A stretch of 64,000 nt of DNA, taken from NCBI GenBank assembly GCA_964511625.1, contig CAZEJG010000017.1:13115-77114 (forward strand). Reading direction: 5' to 3'. This document shows, in pieces, positions 1 through 7,711 of the stretch; the stretch's first letter is position 1, and each line of letters begins with the position of its first letter. Both the position numbers and the translations under genes were made by a program. The notes under the pieces are model-generated. The model saw only the letters and a list, made by a program, of their open reading frames with translations, searched no databases and had not been told where the DNA came from. This stretch comes from Pseudohoeflea sp964511625. Its GTDB lineage: Bacteria; Pseudomonadota; Alphaproteobacteria; Rhizobiales; Rhizobiaceae.

Positions 1-967
1 CGTCGGCTTCCGCCTTCGCCCGCTCTGCGGCGCAGAAGGTGTCGATGAACCAGTCGTAATTGGCCGTCGAGGCCGGCGAGATCGCCATGTTGTTCCACAG
101 GCCGGGCTGAACCGCGTTGCGACAGAGCCAGTCGGCCCCCACACGCGGTTCGCTGGAGACGCACTGGTTGATGGAATAGGTCCCCGAAACGATGCCGACC
201 ACGCCCTCGACATGGGCGCCGATGCCGAGCACCGATGCGGTGACATCGTGAATGCCGGCGGCCACCGGTGTGCCCTCCTTCAACCCGCTTGCCTTGGCAG
301 CCTTCGCAGTGACCGTGCCGACGATCTCGGCGGGGTGGCTGACGGGCGCGAGCGCGTCGGAGAGTTGTCCCAGTCCGAAGATGGCGAGCGCCGCGTCGGA
401 ATAGACCTGCGTGTGCACATCGGTGAAGGAGGTGCTGGCCTCGGTGCGATCGGTGCCGATCACGCCGCACAGGCAGTAGCGCAGCCAGTCCTTACAGGAG
501 AGGATATGGGCGATGCGGCTGAACCGCTCCGGCTCGTGCTCCCTGAACCAGGCGAGCAGCGACGAGGGCGCGGAGACATGCGGCGCCTGCCCGGTCAGCT
601 CCAGGCTCCGCTCCGCCGTGCCATCCTTCTCCCAGCGGTCGATGACATCCGTCGCGCGGCTGTCGAGCGACAGGACGCCCGCCCCGAGGGGCCGCGCCAC
701 CGCGTCGAGAAGATAGATTCCGTCGCCGTGGGCTGTGGCCGCCACGACGAGGATCTCGCCCGCATCGATTCCGGCTGCGGCGATGACATCCCGGATGGCA
801 GACGCCGTCTGGGTCCACAGATCGTCCATGTCGCGCTCGACATGGCGGGGTGCCGGCATGAGTTGCCGCACGTTCCTGCGGGCGACGGCGAGCTGCCGGC
901 CTTCAAGGTCGAACAGCACCGCCTTGGTGACCGTCAGCCCGCTGTCGAGTGCCAGGATGCAATCCAT
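1..967 (-). CDS. FGGY-family carbohydrate kinase, C-terminus off the window
   Basis: Reading leftward from an ATG at 967, an open frame of 322 codons runs off the window edge, so the C-terminal part is missing. The N-terminus (MDCILALDSGLTVTKAVLFD) has the phosphate-binding DxG pattern of the FGGY/ASKHA kinase fold, and an internal GIHDVTASVLGIGA segment matches the second half-domain of xylulokinase-like enzymes. Kinases of this family phosphorylate sugars or polyols with ATP in the cytoplasm. A G-rich Shine-Dalgarno stretch precedes the start, and the gene begins 24 bases after the isomerase gene upstream, so it probably belongs to the deoR-tpi-rpiB transcript. The substrate is not readable from sequence; a polyol or pentulose fits the locus. 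It differs clearly from the erythritol kinase at 7708-9279. Confidence 0.85.
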   Translation of the reverse strand, partial: MDCILALDSGLTVTKAVLFDLEGRQLAVARRNVRQLMPAPRHVERDMDDLWTQTASAIRDVIAAAGIDAGEILVVAATAHGDGIYLLDAVARPLGAGVLSLDSRATDVIDRWEKDGTAERSLELTGQAPHVSAPSSLLAWFREHEPERFSRIAHILSCKDWLRYCLCGVIGTDRTEASTSFTDVHTQVYSDAALAIFGLGQLSDALAPVSHPAEIVGTVTAKAAKASGLKEGTPVAAGIHDVTASVLGIGAHVEGVVGIVSGTYSINQCVSSEPRVGADWLCRNAVQPGLWNNMAISPASTANYDWFIDTFCAAERAKAEAD

Positions 968-991
968 GGTCCGTCCCCCCCGCCGATGCGA

Positions 992-1450
992 TCAGGCGTC
1001 CTTCTGGTACTTCTCGCCGACCTCGTCGATCGCCTTGACGTTACCGGCGGAGCGGCCCTCGGGATCAAAGGAAGCGGTCAGGAAGGCCTCGGCAATGTCC
1101 TTGGCGAGTTCCGGGCCGATGACGCGCGCGCCCATGGTGATGATCTGGGCGTTGTTCGAGGTTGCGGCCTTGCCGGCCGAATAGGTGTCGTGGCACTGGG
1201 CGGCGCGGATGCCCGGCACCTTGTTGGCGGCCATCTGCACGCCGATGCCGGTGCCACAGATGAGGATGGCGCGGTCATATTCGCCGGCCATGACCGCGGA
1301 CGCCACCCGGTCGGAAAGATTGGCGTAGAAGGCGTCCGGCCCGGCGTCGGTGCGGGAAACTTCGGAGACCTCGTACTTGTCCTTGAGGTGGTCCGCGAGA
1401 ATCTTCGAGAGGCCTTCGCCTGCGCTGTCACCTGCAATTGCGATCTTCAT
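992..1450 (-). CDS. rpiB: RpiB/LacAB-family sugar-phosphate isomerase, EryI type
   Basis: A 152-residue cytoplasmic isomerase of the RpiB family. Visible landmarks are Asp8 in the N-terminal IAGD motif, Cys65 in ICGTGIG (the active-site cysteine position of RpiB) and the downstream AAQCHDTYSA segment with its His. In Brucella the homologue next to the erythritol genes (EryI) makes D-erythrose-4-phosphate as the last isomerisation of erythritol catabolism, and the gene order here supports that role rather than housekeeping ribose-5-phosphate isomerisation. It starts 15 bases after the tpi gene with the Shine-Dalgarno AAAGGAA. Family assignment is firm; the tetrose substrate is inferred from context. 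Confidence 0.9.
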   Translation of the reverse strand: MKIAIAGDSAGEGLSKILADHLKDKYEVSEVSRTDAGPDAFYANLSDRVASAVMAGEYDRAILICGTGIGVQMAANKVPGIRAAQCHDTYSAGKAATSNNAQIITMGARVIGPELAKDIAEAFLTASFDPEGRSAGNVKAIDEVGEKYQKDA

Positions 1451-1465
1451 GATGGGTTCCTTTCG

Positions 1466-2233
1466 TCAGAGGGTTTCGGCGCAGCGCGCCAGAATGTCGA
1501 GATAGCCCTCGACCTTCCAGGCGGAGCGCCCGATGAACAGCCCGTCGATATGCGGGCACTGGATGAGTTCGCGGCAGTTGTCCGGGTTGACCGAGCCGCC
1601 ATAGAGGCACGGCACCTTGCGGCCTAGGACGTCGGCGGCGACCTCGATGATCTCGGCCTGGCGGGCGTCGGCATAATCGGAGGTTGCCGGTATGCCGTTC
1701 TCGCCGATCGCCCAGACCGGCTCGTAGGCGAGCAGGATCTCGGCCTTCAGCTGGTCGCCCGAGAGCTTGCCGAGCGCGCCGCGCACCTGGGCTTCTAGCA
1801 CCTCTTGCGCCCGCCCCGCCTCGCGTTCGGCCAGCGTTTCGCCGATGCAGATGAGCGGGATCAGTCCGTGACGGACGGCGGCTTCGGTCTTCAGTCCCAC
1901 CGTATCGTCGGTTTCGCCGAAATGCTCGCGCCGCTCGGAATGGCCGAGTTCGACGAGGTCGAGACCGCAGTCTTTCAGCATCACCGGCGAGATTTCACCG
2001 GTCCATGCGCCCTCGTCGGCCCAGTGCATGTTCTGCGCGCCGACCTTGACCGACGTCTCGGCGAGGATCTGCTTGACCTCGCGTACGGCGGTAAAGGGCG
2101 GAATGACGAAACGCTGGAGCCGCTGATCGCGATCGAGATCGGTCTTGGCGAGCCGTTCGGCGAAGCTCCTCGCCTCGGCCAGCGTCTTGTTCATCTTGAA
2201 GCTGGTTCCGATCCAGAAATCGGGCTTGGTCAT
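1466..2233 (-). CDS. eryH: Triosephosphate isomerase paralogue, EryH type
   Basis: A 255-residue TIM-barrel isomerase. Catalytic positions are present: Lys13 in GTSFKMNK, His98 in ELGHSERRE and Glu171 in AYEPVWAIG. The N-terminal motif GTSFKMN departs from the GNWKMN of housekeeping TpiA, as expected for the second, erythritol-linked paralogue (TpiA2/TpiB/EryH), which isomerises a tetrulose-4-phosphate. Its ATG overlaps the stop of the deoR gene (ATGA), indicating translational coupling, and the rpiB-type gene follows. I infer work on four-carbon phosphates; ordinary triosephosphate isomerase activity cannot be excluded from sequence alone. Confidence 0.9.
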   Translation of the reverse strand: MTKPDFWIGTSFKMNKTLAEARSFAERLAKTDLDRDQRLQRFVIPPFTAVREVKQILAETSVKVGAQNMHWADEGAWTGEISPVMLKDCGLDLVELGHSERREHFGETDDTVGLKTEAAVRHGLIPLICIGETLAEREAGRAQEVLEAQVRGALGKLSGDQLKAEILLAYEPVWAIGENGIPATSDYADARQAEIIEVAADVLGRKVPCLYGGSVNPDNCRELIQCPHIDGLFIGRSAWKVEGYLDILARCAETL

Positions 2234-3015
2234 GCGAGGGCCTCGTTGATATCTTTGCCTGCGATGGTGAGCGTCAGTCCGGCCTTGTTCAGCGCGCGGC
2301 TGACGTCACCCTCGGGCGGGGCGTCGGTGATGAGATGGTCGAATTCGGCCAGCGCGCCGAGCCGGTAGAGCGCGGCGTGGCCGAAACGGGTATGGTTGAC
2401 GACCAGGCAGCGGCTTCTGGCGCGGTCCATCATCGCCCGCTTGGCGCGCACCACCTGTTCGTCCATGTGAAAGACCTCGAGACCGGTGACGGCGGGCGTC
2501 GAGATGAAGGCGATGTCGGCGCGCAGGCCGGCGATGGCCTCTTCGGTCACCTTGCCGAGAAAGGCGTTGAACTTGGGCGAATAGACGCCGCCGAGCGCGA
2601 TCAGCGTGATCCCCGCCTCCCCGCGCAGCGCGTCGATGACCGCCGCATTGTTGGTGATCACCGTCAGCGGCCGTCGCGCCACCAGTTTTTGTCCGAGCAA
2701 GGCCGCCATCGAGCCGTCGTTGATCATCACCGTCATGCCGGGCTCGACCAGATCGAGCGCGGCTTCCGCCATCGCCGCCTTGGCGGGGCCGCCCTGGCGC
2801 TCGCGGAAGTGGAAGTCGCTTTCGAAGCGGGTGCCCGATTCGATCGTCGCGCCGCCGCGCACCTTGCGCAGCAGACCGGCATTCTCCAGTTCGTCGAGAT
2901 CGCGGTGGATGGTCATGCGGGACACGGCGAAGCGTTCCGCCAGGGAGTCGAGATCGACATTCCCCTCGGCCACCAGCAGGTCCATGATCGCCTGTTGTCG
3001 GCTTTCACGTTTCAC
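2230..3015 (-). CDS. eryR: DeoR-family transcriptional regulator of the isomerase/kinase genes (EryR type)
   Basis: A 261-residue DeoR-type repressor: an N-terminal winged helix (SLAERFAVSRMTIHRDLDEL is the recognition region, followed by KVRGGA) and a C-terminal sugar-phosphate sensing domain of the DeoR effector type. I place the start at the GTG at 3015 because AACGGAGGAGACGTC gives a strong Shine-Dalgarno at good spacing; an upstream ATG at 3045 in the same frame would lie inside the operator-like repeat. It heads the leftward transcript deoR-tpi-rpiB-kinase and is divergent from the phosphatase gene at 3155. The inverted repeats between them are its likely operator. Effector unknown; a tetrose or pentose phosphate is plausible. 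Confidence 0.87.
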   Translation of the reverse strand: MKRESRQQAIMDLLVAEGNVDLDSLAERFAVSRMTIHRDLDELENAGLLRKVRGGATIESGTRFESDFHFRERQGGPAKAAMAEAALDLVEPGMTVMINDGSMAALLGQKLVARRPLTVITNNAAVIDALRGEAGITLIALGGVYSPKFNAFLGKVTEEAIAGLRADIAFISTPAVTGLEVFHMDEQVVRAKRAMMDRARSRCLVVNHTRFGHAALYRLGALAEFDHLITDAPPEGDVSRALNKAGLTLTIAGKDINEALA

Positions 3016-3043
3016 GACGTCTCCTCCGTTGAGGCTCAATCTC

Positions 3044-3084
3044 ATATCACAAAAATAACGTCAAGAATGTGATATTGTTATTTT
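3044..3084. promoter_or_regulatory. Nested inverted repeats between deoR and the FBPase-like gene, candidate DeoR operator
   Basis: An AT-rich stretch in a GC-rich background. It carries two inverted repeats: ATATCACA (3044-3051) with TGTGATAT (3068-3075), and AAAATAAC (3052-3059) with GTTATTTT (3077-3084). Both arms of each pair are perfect over 8 bases. It lies immediately upstream of both divergent genes, where the DeoR protein would control itself and the phosphatase. Binding is inferred. Confidence 0.6.
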
Positions 3085-3154
3085 CATTTGTTACATCGGG
3101 ATTGTCATTTCCGCGCCCTACCGCTAGATGACTGGAGCCATACAGGAGGAGCCC

Positions 3155-4192
3155 ATGGTCCCGTCATCCGCCGCATCCAAGCCCGTCAAACTCGCATCCG
3201 ACAGTGCGATCACCACCCCTTCGCTGGCGGAGGTGCTGGGCAGCTGGTCGGATGCCGATCCGGGTCGCCAGGCGATGGCCAACCTCATTCTTCGCATCGC
3301 CGAGGCGAGCATTCCGCTCGCCCGCCGGCTCGCGCAGGGCAAGCTTCCGGGCGATCCCACGGCGATCGTCGGCACCAATGATTCCGGCGATGCCCAGAAG
3401 GCGCTCGACATGGCCGCGCACGACCACTTCATCGACGCGTTCCGCGGCGTTTCGGTGGCGAAGGTCCTTTCCGAGGAAGTCGAGGACGTGACCGAGGTCG
3501 ACCCGGCGGGCGCCTTCGATGTCGCCATGGATCCGATCGACGGCTCCGGAAACATCGGCATCGGCGCACAGCTCGGCGCCTTCTTCGCCATCTTCCCGGC
3601 TGGCGAAACCTTCCTGCGCAGCGGTCGGGAGGTGATCGCGGCCGCCTATGTCTCCTTCGGTCACTCCATCGATCTCGGGTTTTCCGTCGGCGACGGCGTC
3701 CATATCGCCACGCTCGACAACGAGACCGGCAGCTTCCACGTGCACCGGCCGAACGCCACGGTGCCCGAAAGCCACAACACGATCGCACTCAACGCCTCCT
3801 ACTACCGGCGCTGGTCACAGGGGCTGCAGAACTATGTCGACGACCTGATGGCCGGCAAGGAAGGTCCGCTCGAACGCGACTTCAATTTCCGCTGGCCGGC
3901 CGCCGCCGTCGGCGATCTCAACCGCATCCTCAATCGCGGCGGGCTGTTTCTCTATCCGGGCGACACCCGCAAGGGCTACGAGAAGGGCTATCTGCGGCTC
4001 GCCTACGAGGCCTTCCCCATCGCCTTCCTGATGGAACAGGCTGGCGGCATCGCCACCGACGGCGCGGGCCCGGTCCTCGATCTCGCGCCCACCCGCCTGC
4101 ATGACCGGGTGCCGCTGATCTTCGGCAGCCGGCGCGAAGCGGAAATCCTGCACGGCTATTTCGCCGGCACCGCGGTGCCGGACGCCGGCTGA
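3155..4192 (+). CDS. Class I fructose-1,6-bisphosphatase-like phosphatase
   Basis: A 345-residue protein of the FBPase class I / inositol-phosphatase superfamily. Metal ligands are visible as Glu107-Glu108 (SEEVEDV) and Asp126 in DPIDGSG. The canonical motif reads DPLDGSSNID; here it is DPIDGSGNIGIG, so the family assignment is good but the exact substrate is less certain. The start at 3155 has the Shine-Dalgarno AGGAGG at 3144-3149; an in-frame ATG at 3128 lacks one. The gene sits alone on the + strand between deoR and eryD. Fructose bisphosphatase would recycle triose phosphate to fructose-6-phosphate, which erythrose-4-phosphate needs to pass through transaldolase, so its place in an erythritol locus makes metabolic sense (inference). 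Confidence 0.82.
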   Translation: MVPSSAASKPVKLASDSAITTPSLAEVLGSWSDADPGRQAMANLILRIAEASIPLARRLAQGKLPGDPTAIVGTNDSGDAQKALDMAAHDHFIDAFRGVSVAKVLSEEVEDVTEVDPAGAFDVAMDPIDGSGNIGIGAQLGAFFAIFPAGETFLRSGREVIAAAYVSFGHSIDLGFSVGDGVHIATLDNETGSFHVHRPNATVPESHNTIALNASYYRRWSQGLQNYVDDLMAGKEGPLERDFNFRWPAAAVGDLNRILNRGGLFLYPGDTRKGYEKGYLRLAYEAFPIAFLMEQAGGIATDGAGPVLDLAPTRLHDRVPLIFGSRREAEILHGYFAGTAVPDAG

Positions 4193-4202
4193 AATCTCCC
4201 GG

Positions 4203-5162
4203 CTATTCGTCCTTCAACAGCGCCTTGGCGGTCCGCTCGTCGGTAACGAGCCCCGAAAGCATGCCGCTCTTCAGGATCGCGCGGATCGCGGCGACCTTCT
4301 GCGGGCCGCCGGCAAGCGCGATGATGTCCTGGCCTCTCGCCTTGTCCATGGAGACCGACAGGGTGCGCGGGCTGAGCGCCGTCTCGACCACATTGCCGTT
4401 ACTGTCGAAGAAGTGGCCGAGCATCTCGCCGACCCCGCCCGCCGCCTCGATCGCCTCGATCTCCGCCGGCTCGATCATGCCGGAGGTCACCAGCTGCGTC
4501 TCGGCCTTCACGGTGCCAAGACCGACGAATTTGAGCGGCGCATTCTCGGCCAGCTCGATGATTTCGGCGACGCCGCGCTGGGAGAGAAGAACCTCACGAT
4601 CCTCGGCCGTGTTGGCGAAGACCGGAACCGGCATCACATAGGCCGGCGCGCCGGTCTTTTCGGCCAGGAGATGCATCACGTCATGCGGGTTTGCGGCGTA
4701 GTTGCGCGTCAATCCGCCGAAGAGGGAGACGAACTTGATGCCCTTGGTCTCGATGCGGGGCATGGAATGGACAGCTTCTGCGACCGTCCGGCCGTGGCTG
4801 ACGCCGATCGTCGTCTCCTCGCCGCCTTCGAGCCAGCGCCGCAGCAGCGAGGCGCCTGCGAGGCCAAGCGTTCTCAGCGGCAGATCGTCTTCCTCGAGAT
4901 CGGGCGCGACCTCGCATGTCCTGAGCCCGTAGCGCGCGCACAGCGCCTCGCCGAGCTCGATGCATTCGATGATCTCGCCTTCGATGGAAACCTTGACCGC
5001 GCCCTCGGCCACCGCACGGGCGATCAGCCGGTGCGCCTTGACCGACGGCACACCGATCCGCTTGGCGACTTCGGCCTGGCGCAGCCCGCCGATATAGTGC
5101 AGCCACGCCGCCCTGATGGCGAGCGACCGCTCCTCGTCTCCCGACAGGCGCCCCTTGGCCAT
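4203..5162 (-). CDS. eryD: SorC-family regulator of erythritol catabolism (EryD)
   Basis: A 319-residue SorC/DeoR-superfamily regulator with an N-terminal helix-turn-helix (GGLRQAEVAKRIGVPSVKAH, about residues 25-44) and a large C-terminal sugar-binding domain (IGVSHGRTVAEAV, VSLFGGLTRN). EryD in Brucella and rhizobia represses the ery operon and is relieved by erythritol. It follows eryC by about 100 bases on the same strand, the order eryABCD seen in those relatives. A GGGAG Shine-Dalgarno precedes the ATG. It ends 10 bases from the convergent phosphatase gene. Confidence 0.9.
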   Translation of the reverse strand: MAKGRLSGDEERSLAIRAAWLHYIGGLRQAEVAKRIGVPSVKAHRLIARAVAEGAVKVSIEGEIIECIELGEALCARYGLRTCEVAPDLEEDDLPLRTLGLAGASLLRRWLEGGEETTIGVSHGRTVAEAVHSMPRIETKGIKFVSLFGGLTRNYAANPHDVMHLLAEKTGAPAYVMPVPVFANTAEDREVLLSQRGVAEIIELAENAPLKFVGLGTVKAETQLVTSGMIEPAEIEAIEAAGGVGEMLGHFFDSNGNVVETALSPRTLSVSMDKARGQDIIALAGGPQKVAAIRAILKSGMLSGLVTDERTAKALLKDE

Positions 5163-5264
5163 ACGCTCTTCTCCCTTTGCCCCAAAAACGCTGATGTCAC
5201 CAGGAAGCGGTTATTTCAACGCTGAATTGGCGCTCCTCGGCGGCTCTCCCCCGCGCATTGCGGC

Positions 5265-6197
5265 TCAGACTTTCAAATCGCTCGCACCGCTGTCGATATG
5301 CGGCGCCCAGAAGGCCACGCTCTCGGCGATCTGGCTGACCACCTGCCGGTCGTTCGGCTCGCGTTCCTTGAACGACAGTTCGAGGCAGATCTCGTTGTCC
5401 TCGGCCCCGCCCTCGGCCAGCGCCTTCAGAAGCGGTTCGGGCTGGATCGCGCCCTTCGCATTGAACTCGGTGGTGAAAGGACGGTGGCCGGACTTGTCCA
5501 TCATCGACTGCTTGATGTGGATGATCGGCGAGACCTTCGGCACCGCCCGCGCCCAGGCATAGGGGTCGGTGTCGTCCGGGTTCGGCGAGGTCACGTCGCC
5601 GTGGTCGATATCGGCCATCATCCACATCGGTACGGCCATGTCCGCCTTCGTCAGCCGGTCCTGCAGCTCCATCGTCGCCCGGATCGTCTCCCCGAACTCG
5701 CGGCCGACGCTCATCGGCTCCCAGTAGACATAGGAGAGCCCGGCGTCTTTCGCGTGCTCGGCGACTTCCGCCCAGCAGTCGATGGCGATGCTGATCAGTT
5801 CCTCGCGGCGCGCCGGATCGTCGAAATCCCTGTAGGTGAAGATGGCGAACTGGGTGCCGACCGAGACGCCGCCGAGATCGGCGATAATGTCGGCGAAGGT
5901 CTTGAACCAGTCGACATAGTAGCGGCGCACGTCCGCATCGGGATGGCCGAAATGGTTGAGCCGGCCGTAAGGCCCCGTCATGCCGGAGGTGACGCGCGCC
6001 CCGGTCCGCTCCAGCGCCCGCCCCATCTGCCGCGTCATCCGGCGCAGGACAGGCGCGGGCCAGCTCGGGTTAAGGAATTCATGGGTGAGCTGGATGTCGC
6101 GGATCCGGAGATCGCGCGCGATCGTGTCGACGAGATCGTCGGGGTCGGCGAAACGGTTGACCAGCGGATTGGTATTCAGCGAAAGCGTCAATGGCAT
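5265..6197 (-). CDS. eryC: Sugar-phosphate isomerase/epimerase, EryC (tetrulose-4-phosphate racemase type)
   Basis: A 310-residue protein of the xylose-isomerase-like TIM-barrel family (AP endonuclease 2 superfamily), starting MPLTLSLNTNPLVNRFAD. Acidic and histidine metal-binding positions typical of the family appear in YVYWEPMS, MADIDHGD and IHIKQSMMD. EryC in Brucella acts after EryB as an isomerase/racemase on a tetrulose-4-phosphate. I set the start at 6197, two bases after the eryB stop; an upstream start in the same frame would read through the end of eryB and adds no conserved sequence. Part of eryABCD. Confidence 0.9.
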   Translation of the reverse strand: MPLTLSLNTNPLVNRFADPDDLVDTIARDLRIRDIQLTHEFLNPSWPAPVLRRMTRQMGRALERTGARVTSGMTGPYGRLNHFGHPDADVRRYYVDWFKTFADIIADLGGVSVGTQFAIFTYRDFDDPARREELISIAIDCWAEVAEHAKDAGLSYVYWEPMSVGREFGETIRATMELQDRLTKADMAVPMWMMADIDHGDVTSPNPDDTDPYAWARAVPKVSPIIHIKQSMMDKSGHRPFTTEFNAKGAIQPEPLLKALAEGGAEDNEICLELSFKEREPNDRQVVSQIAESVAFWAPHIDSGASDLKV

Positions 6198-6199
6198 GA

Positions 6200-7711
6200 T
6201 TACGCGGCCTCGAGACGGGCGCTGTCGAACCAGTCGGCGAAGGCGGCCTGCTCGGCGGCGGTCAGGTGCAGCCGGTGCTTGGTGCGCCGCCAGAGAATGT
6301 CCCCGGCGGTCTGCGCCCATTCGTTCTTCACCAGATAGCGGACCTCGGCCTCGTAGAGACAGCCGCCGAAATGCCGGCCGAGGCCCTCGATACCCTTGGC
6401 GTCACCGACGATCTGCGCGATGCGCGTGCCATAGAGGCGACCATAGTGCCGGCGCAGTTCGCGCGGCATCCACGGGTAATCTGTCTTCATCTTGTTGCGG
6501 AAGAGTTCGTAATCGGCGTTCTCCATGTCGCCGCCCGCCAGAGGCGCGTCCGCGGTCCAGTCGCCCCCCATCCCGGGGAAGAATTTCTGGATCTTGTGCA
6601 GACCGCGCTCGGCGAGTTCGCGGAAGGTCGTGATCTTGCCGCCGAAAATGTTGAGAAGCGGCGCGCCGCCGGTCTCGTCGAGATCGAAAACGTAGTCACG
6701 GGTGACGGCGGAGGGATTGCCCTGGCCGTCGTCGAAGAGCGGACGCACACCCGAGAAGGTGGTGATCACGTCATCGCGGGTCAGTTGCTCCTTGAAGTAG
6801 CGATTGACCGCGTCAATCAGGTACTGGACCTCGCTCTCGTCGGCGGTCACGTCCTCGGCCCGCCCCTCATAGGGAATATCGGTTGTGCCGATAAGCGCCT
6901 TGTCGCGCTCGTAGGGATTGATGAAGATGACGCGCTTGTCGTGGTTCTGCACCAGATAGGCGTTCTCGCCCTTCCAGAATTTTGGCACGATGATGTGGCT
7001 GCCCTTGACCAGCCGCACGTTGCGCGCGGAATTCGAGCCGGCCACGCGGTTGACGACGTCGGTGACCCAGGGGCCGGCGGCATTGACGAGAACTTTTGCC
7101 TCGAACTCCTTCGTCTCGCCGGTCAAGGTGTTCTTCGTGGTCACCTTCCAGACGCCGTTTTCGCGACGGGCGCTGACGCAGGGGCTACGCGTGAGAACGA
7201 CGCAGCCGCGCTCGGCGGCATCGACGGCGTTCAAGACGACGAGACGGGCGTCATCGACCCAGCAGTCGGAATATTCGAAGCCCTTGGTGTACTTGTCCTT
7301 GATTGGCGCGCCTTCCGGATCGCGCCGCAGGTTGAGCGTGCGTGTGCCGGGCAGTTTCTTGCGGCCGCCGAGATTGTCATAGAGGAACAGGCCGAGCCGG
7401 ACGAGCCATGCCGGCCGGTCCTCGGGGCTGTGGGGCAGTACGAAACGCATCGGCCAGATGATGTGCGGAGCCGCGTTCATCAGCACTTCGCGCTCGATCA
7501 GCGCCTCGCGCACCAGCCGGAACTCGTAATATTCGAGATAGCGCAGGCCGCCATGGACCAGCTTGCCGGATCGCGACGACGTGCCTTCGGCGAGATCGTC
7601 CTTCTCGCACAGGACCACGCTCAGCCCCCGGCCCGCGGCATCGCGCGCGATCCCCGCGCCGTTGATGCCGCCGCCTATGACGAAGAGGTCGACCTTGGGA
7701 GTCTCGGTCAT
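6200..7711 (-). CDS. eryB: GlpD-like FAD-dependent erythritol-phosphate dehydrogenase (EryB)
   Basis: A 503-residue flavoprotein related to glycerol-3-phosphate dehydrogenase. The N-terminal dinucleotide fold VIGGGINGAGIARDAAGRG is at about residues 9-27, followed by the GlpD signature GTSSRSGKLVHGGLRYLEYY. It should oxidise erythritol-4-phosphate to a tetrulose-4-phosphate and pass electrons to the respiratory chain at the membrane. The ATG at 7711 overlaps the stop of eryA (ATGA) and has the Shine-Dalgarno AAGGAG. The wider open frame to 7867 lies inside eryA and was rejected. Paralogy with GlpD is possible in principle; the flanking eryA/eryC make EryB much likelier. Confidence 0.93.
   Translation of the reverse strand: MTETPKVDLFVIGGGINGAGIARDAAGRGLSVVLCEKDDLAEGTSSRSGKLVHGGLRYLEYYEFRLVREALIEREVLMNAAPHIIWPMRFVLPHSPEDRPAWLVRLGLFLYDNLGGRKKLPGTRTLNLRRDPEGAPIKDKYTKGFEYSDCWVDDARLVVLNAVDAAERGCVVLTRSPCVSARRENGVWKVTTKNTLTGETKEFEAKVLVNAAGPWVTDVVNRVAGSNSARNVRLVKGSHIIVPKFWKGENAYLVQNHDKRVIFINPYERDKALIGTTDIPYEGRAEDVTADESEVQYLIDAVNRYFKEQLTRDDVITTFSGVRPLFDDGQGNPSAVTRDYVFDLDETGGAPLLNIFGGKITTFRELAERGLHKIQKFFPGMGGDWTADAPLAGGDMENADYELFRNKMKTDYPWMPRELRRHYGRLYGTRIAQIVGDAKGIEGLGRHFGGCLYEAEVRYLVKNEWAQTAGDILWRRTKHRLHLTAAEQAAFADWFDSARLEAA

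Noticed and set aside
1..967. The left-edge kinase as a second erythritol kinase
   Set aside because: Its sequence differs clearly from EryA and only a generic FGGY assignment is justified without the C-terminus.
212..1627. A 471-codon open frame on the + strand across the kinase and isomerase genes
   Set aside because: It is antisense to three clear genes with conserved motifs; long opposite-strand frames are a by-product of high GC.
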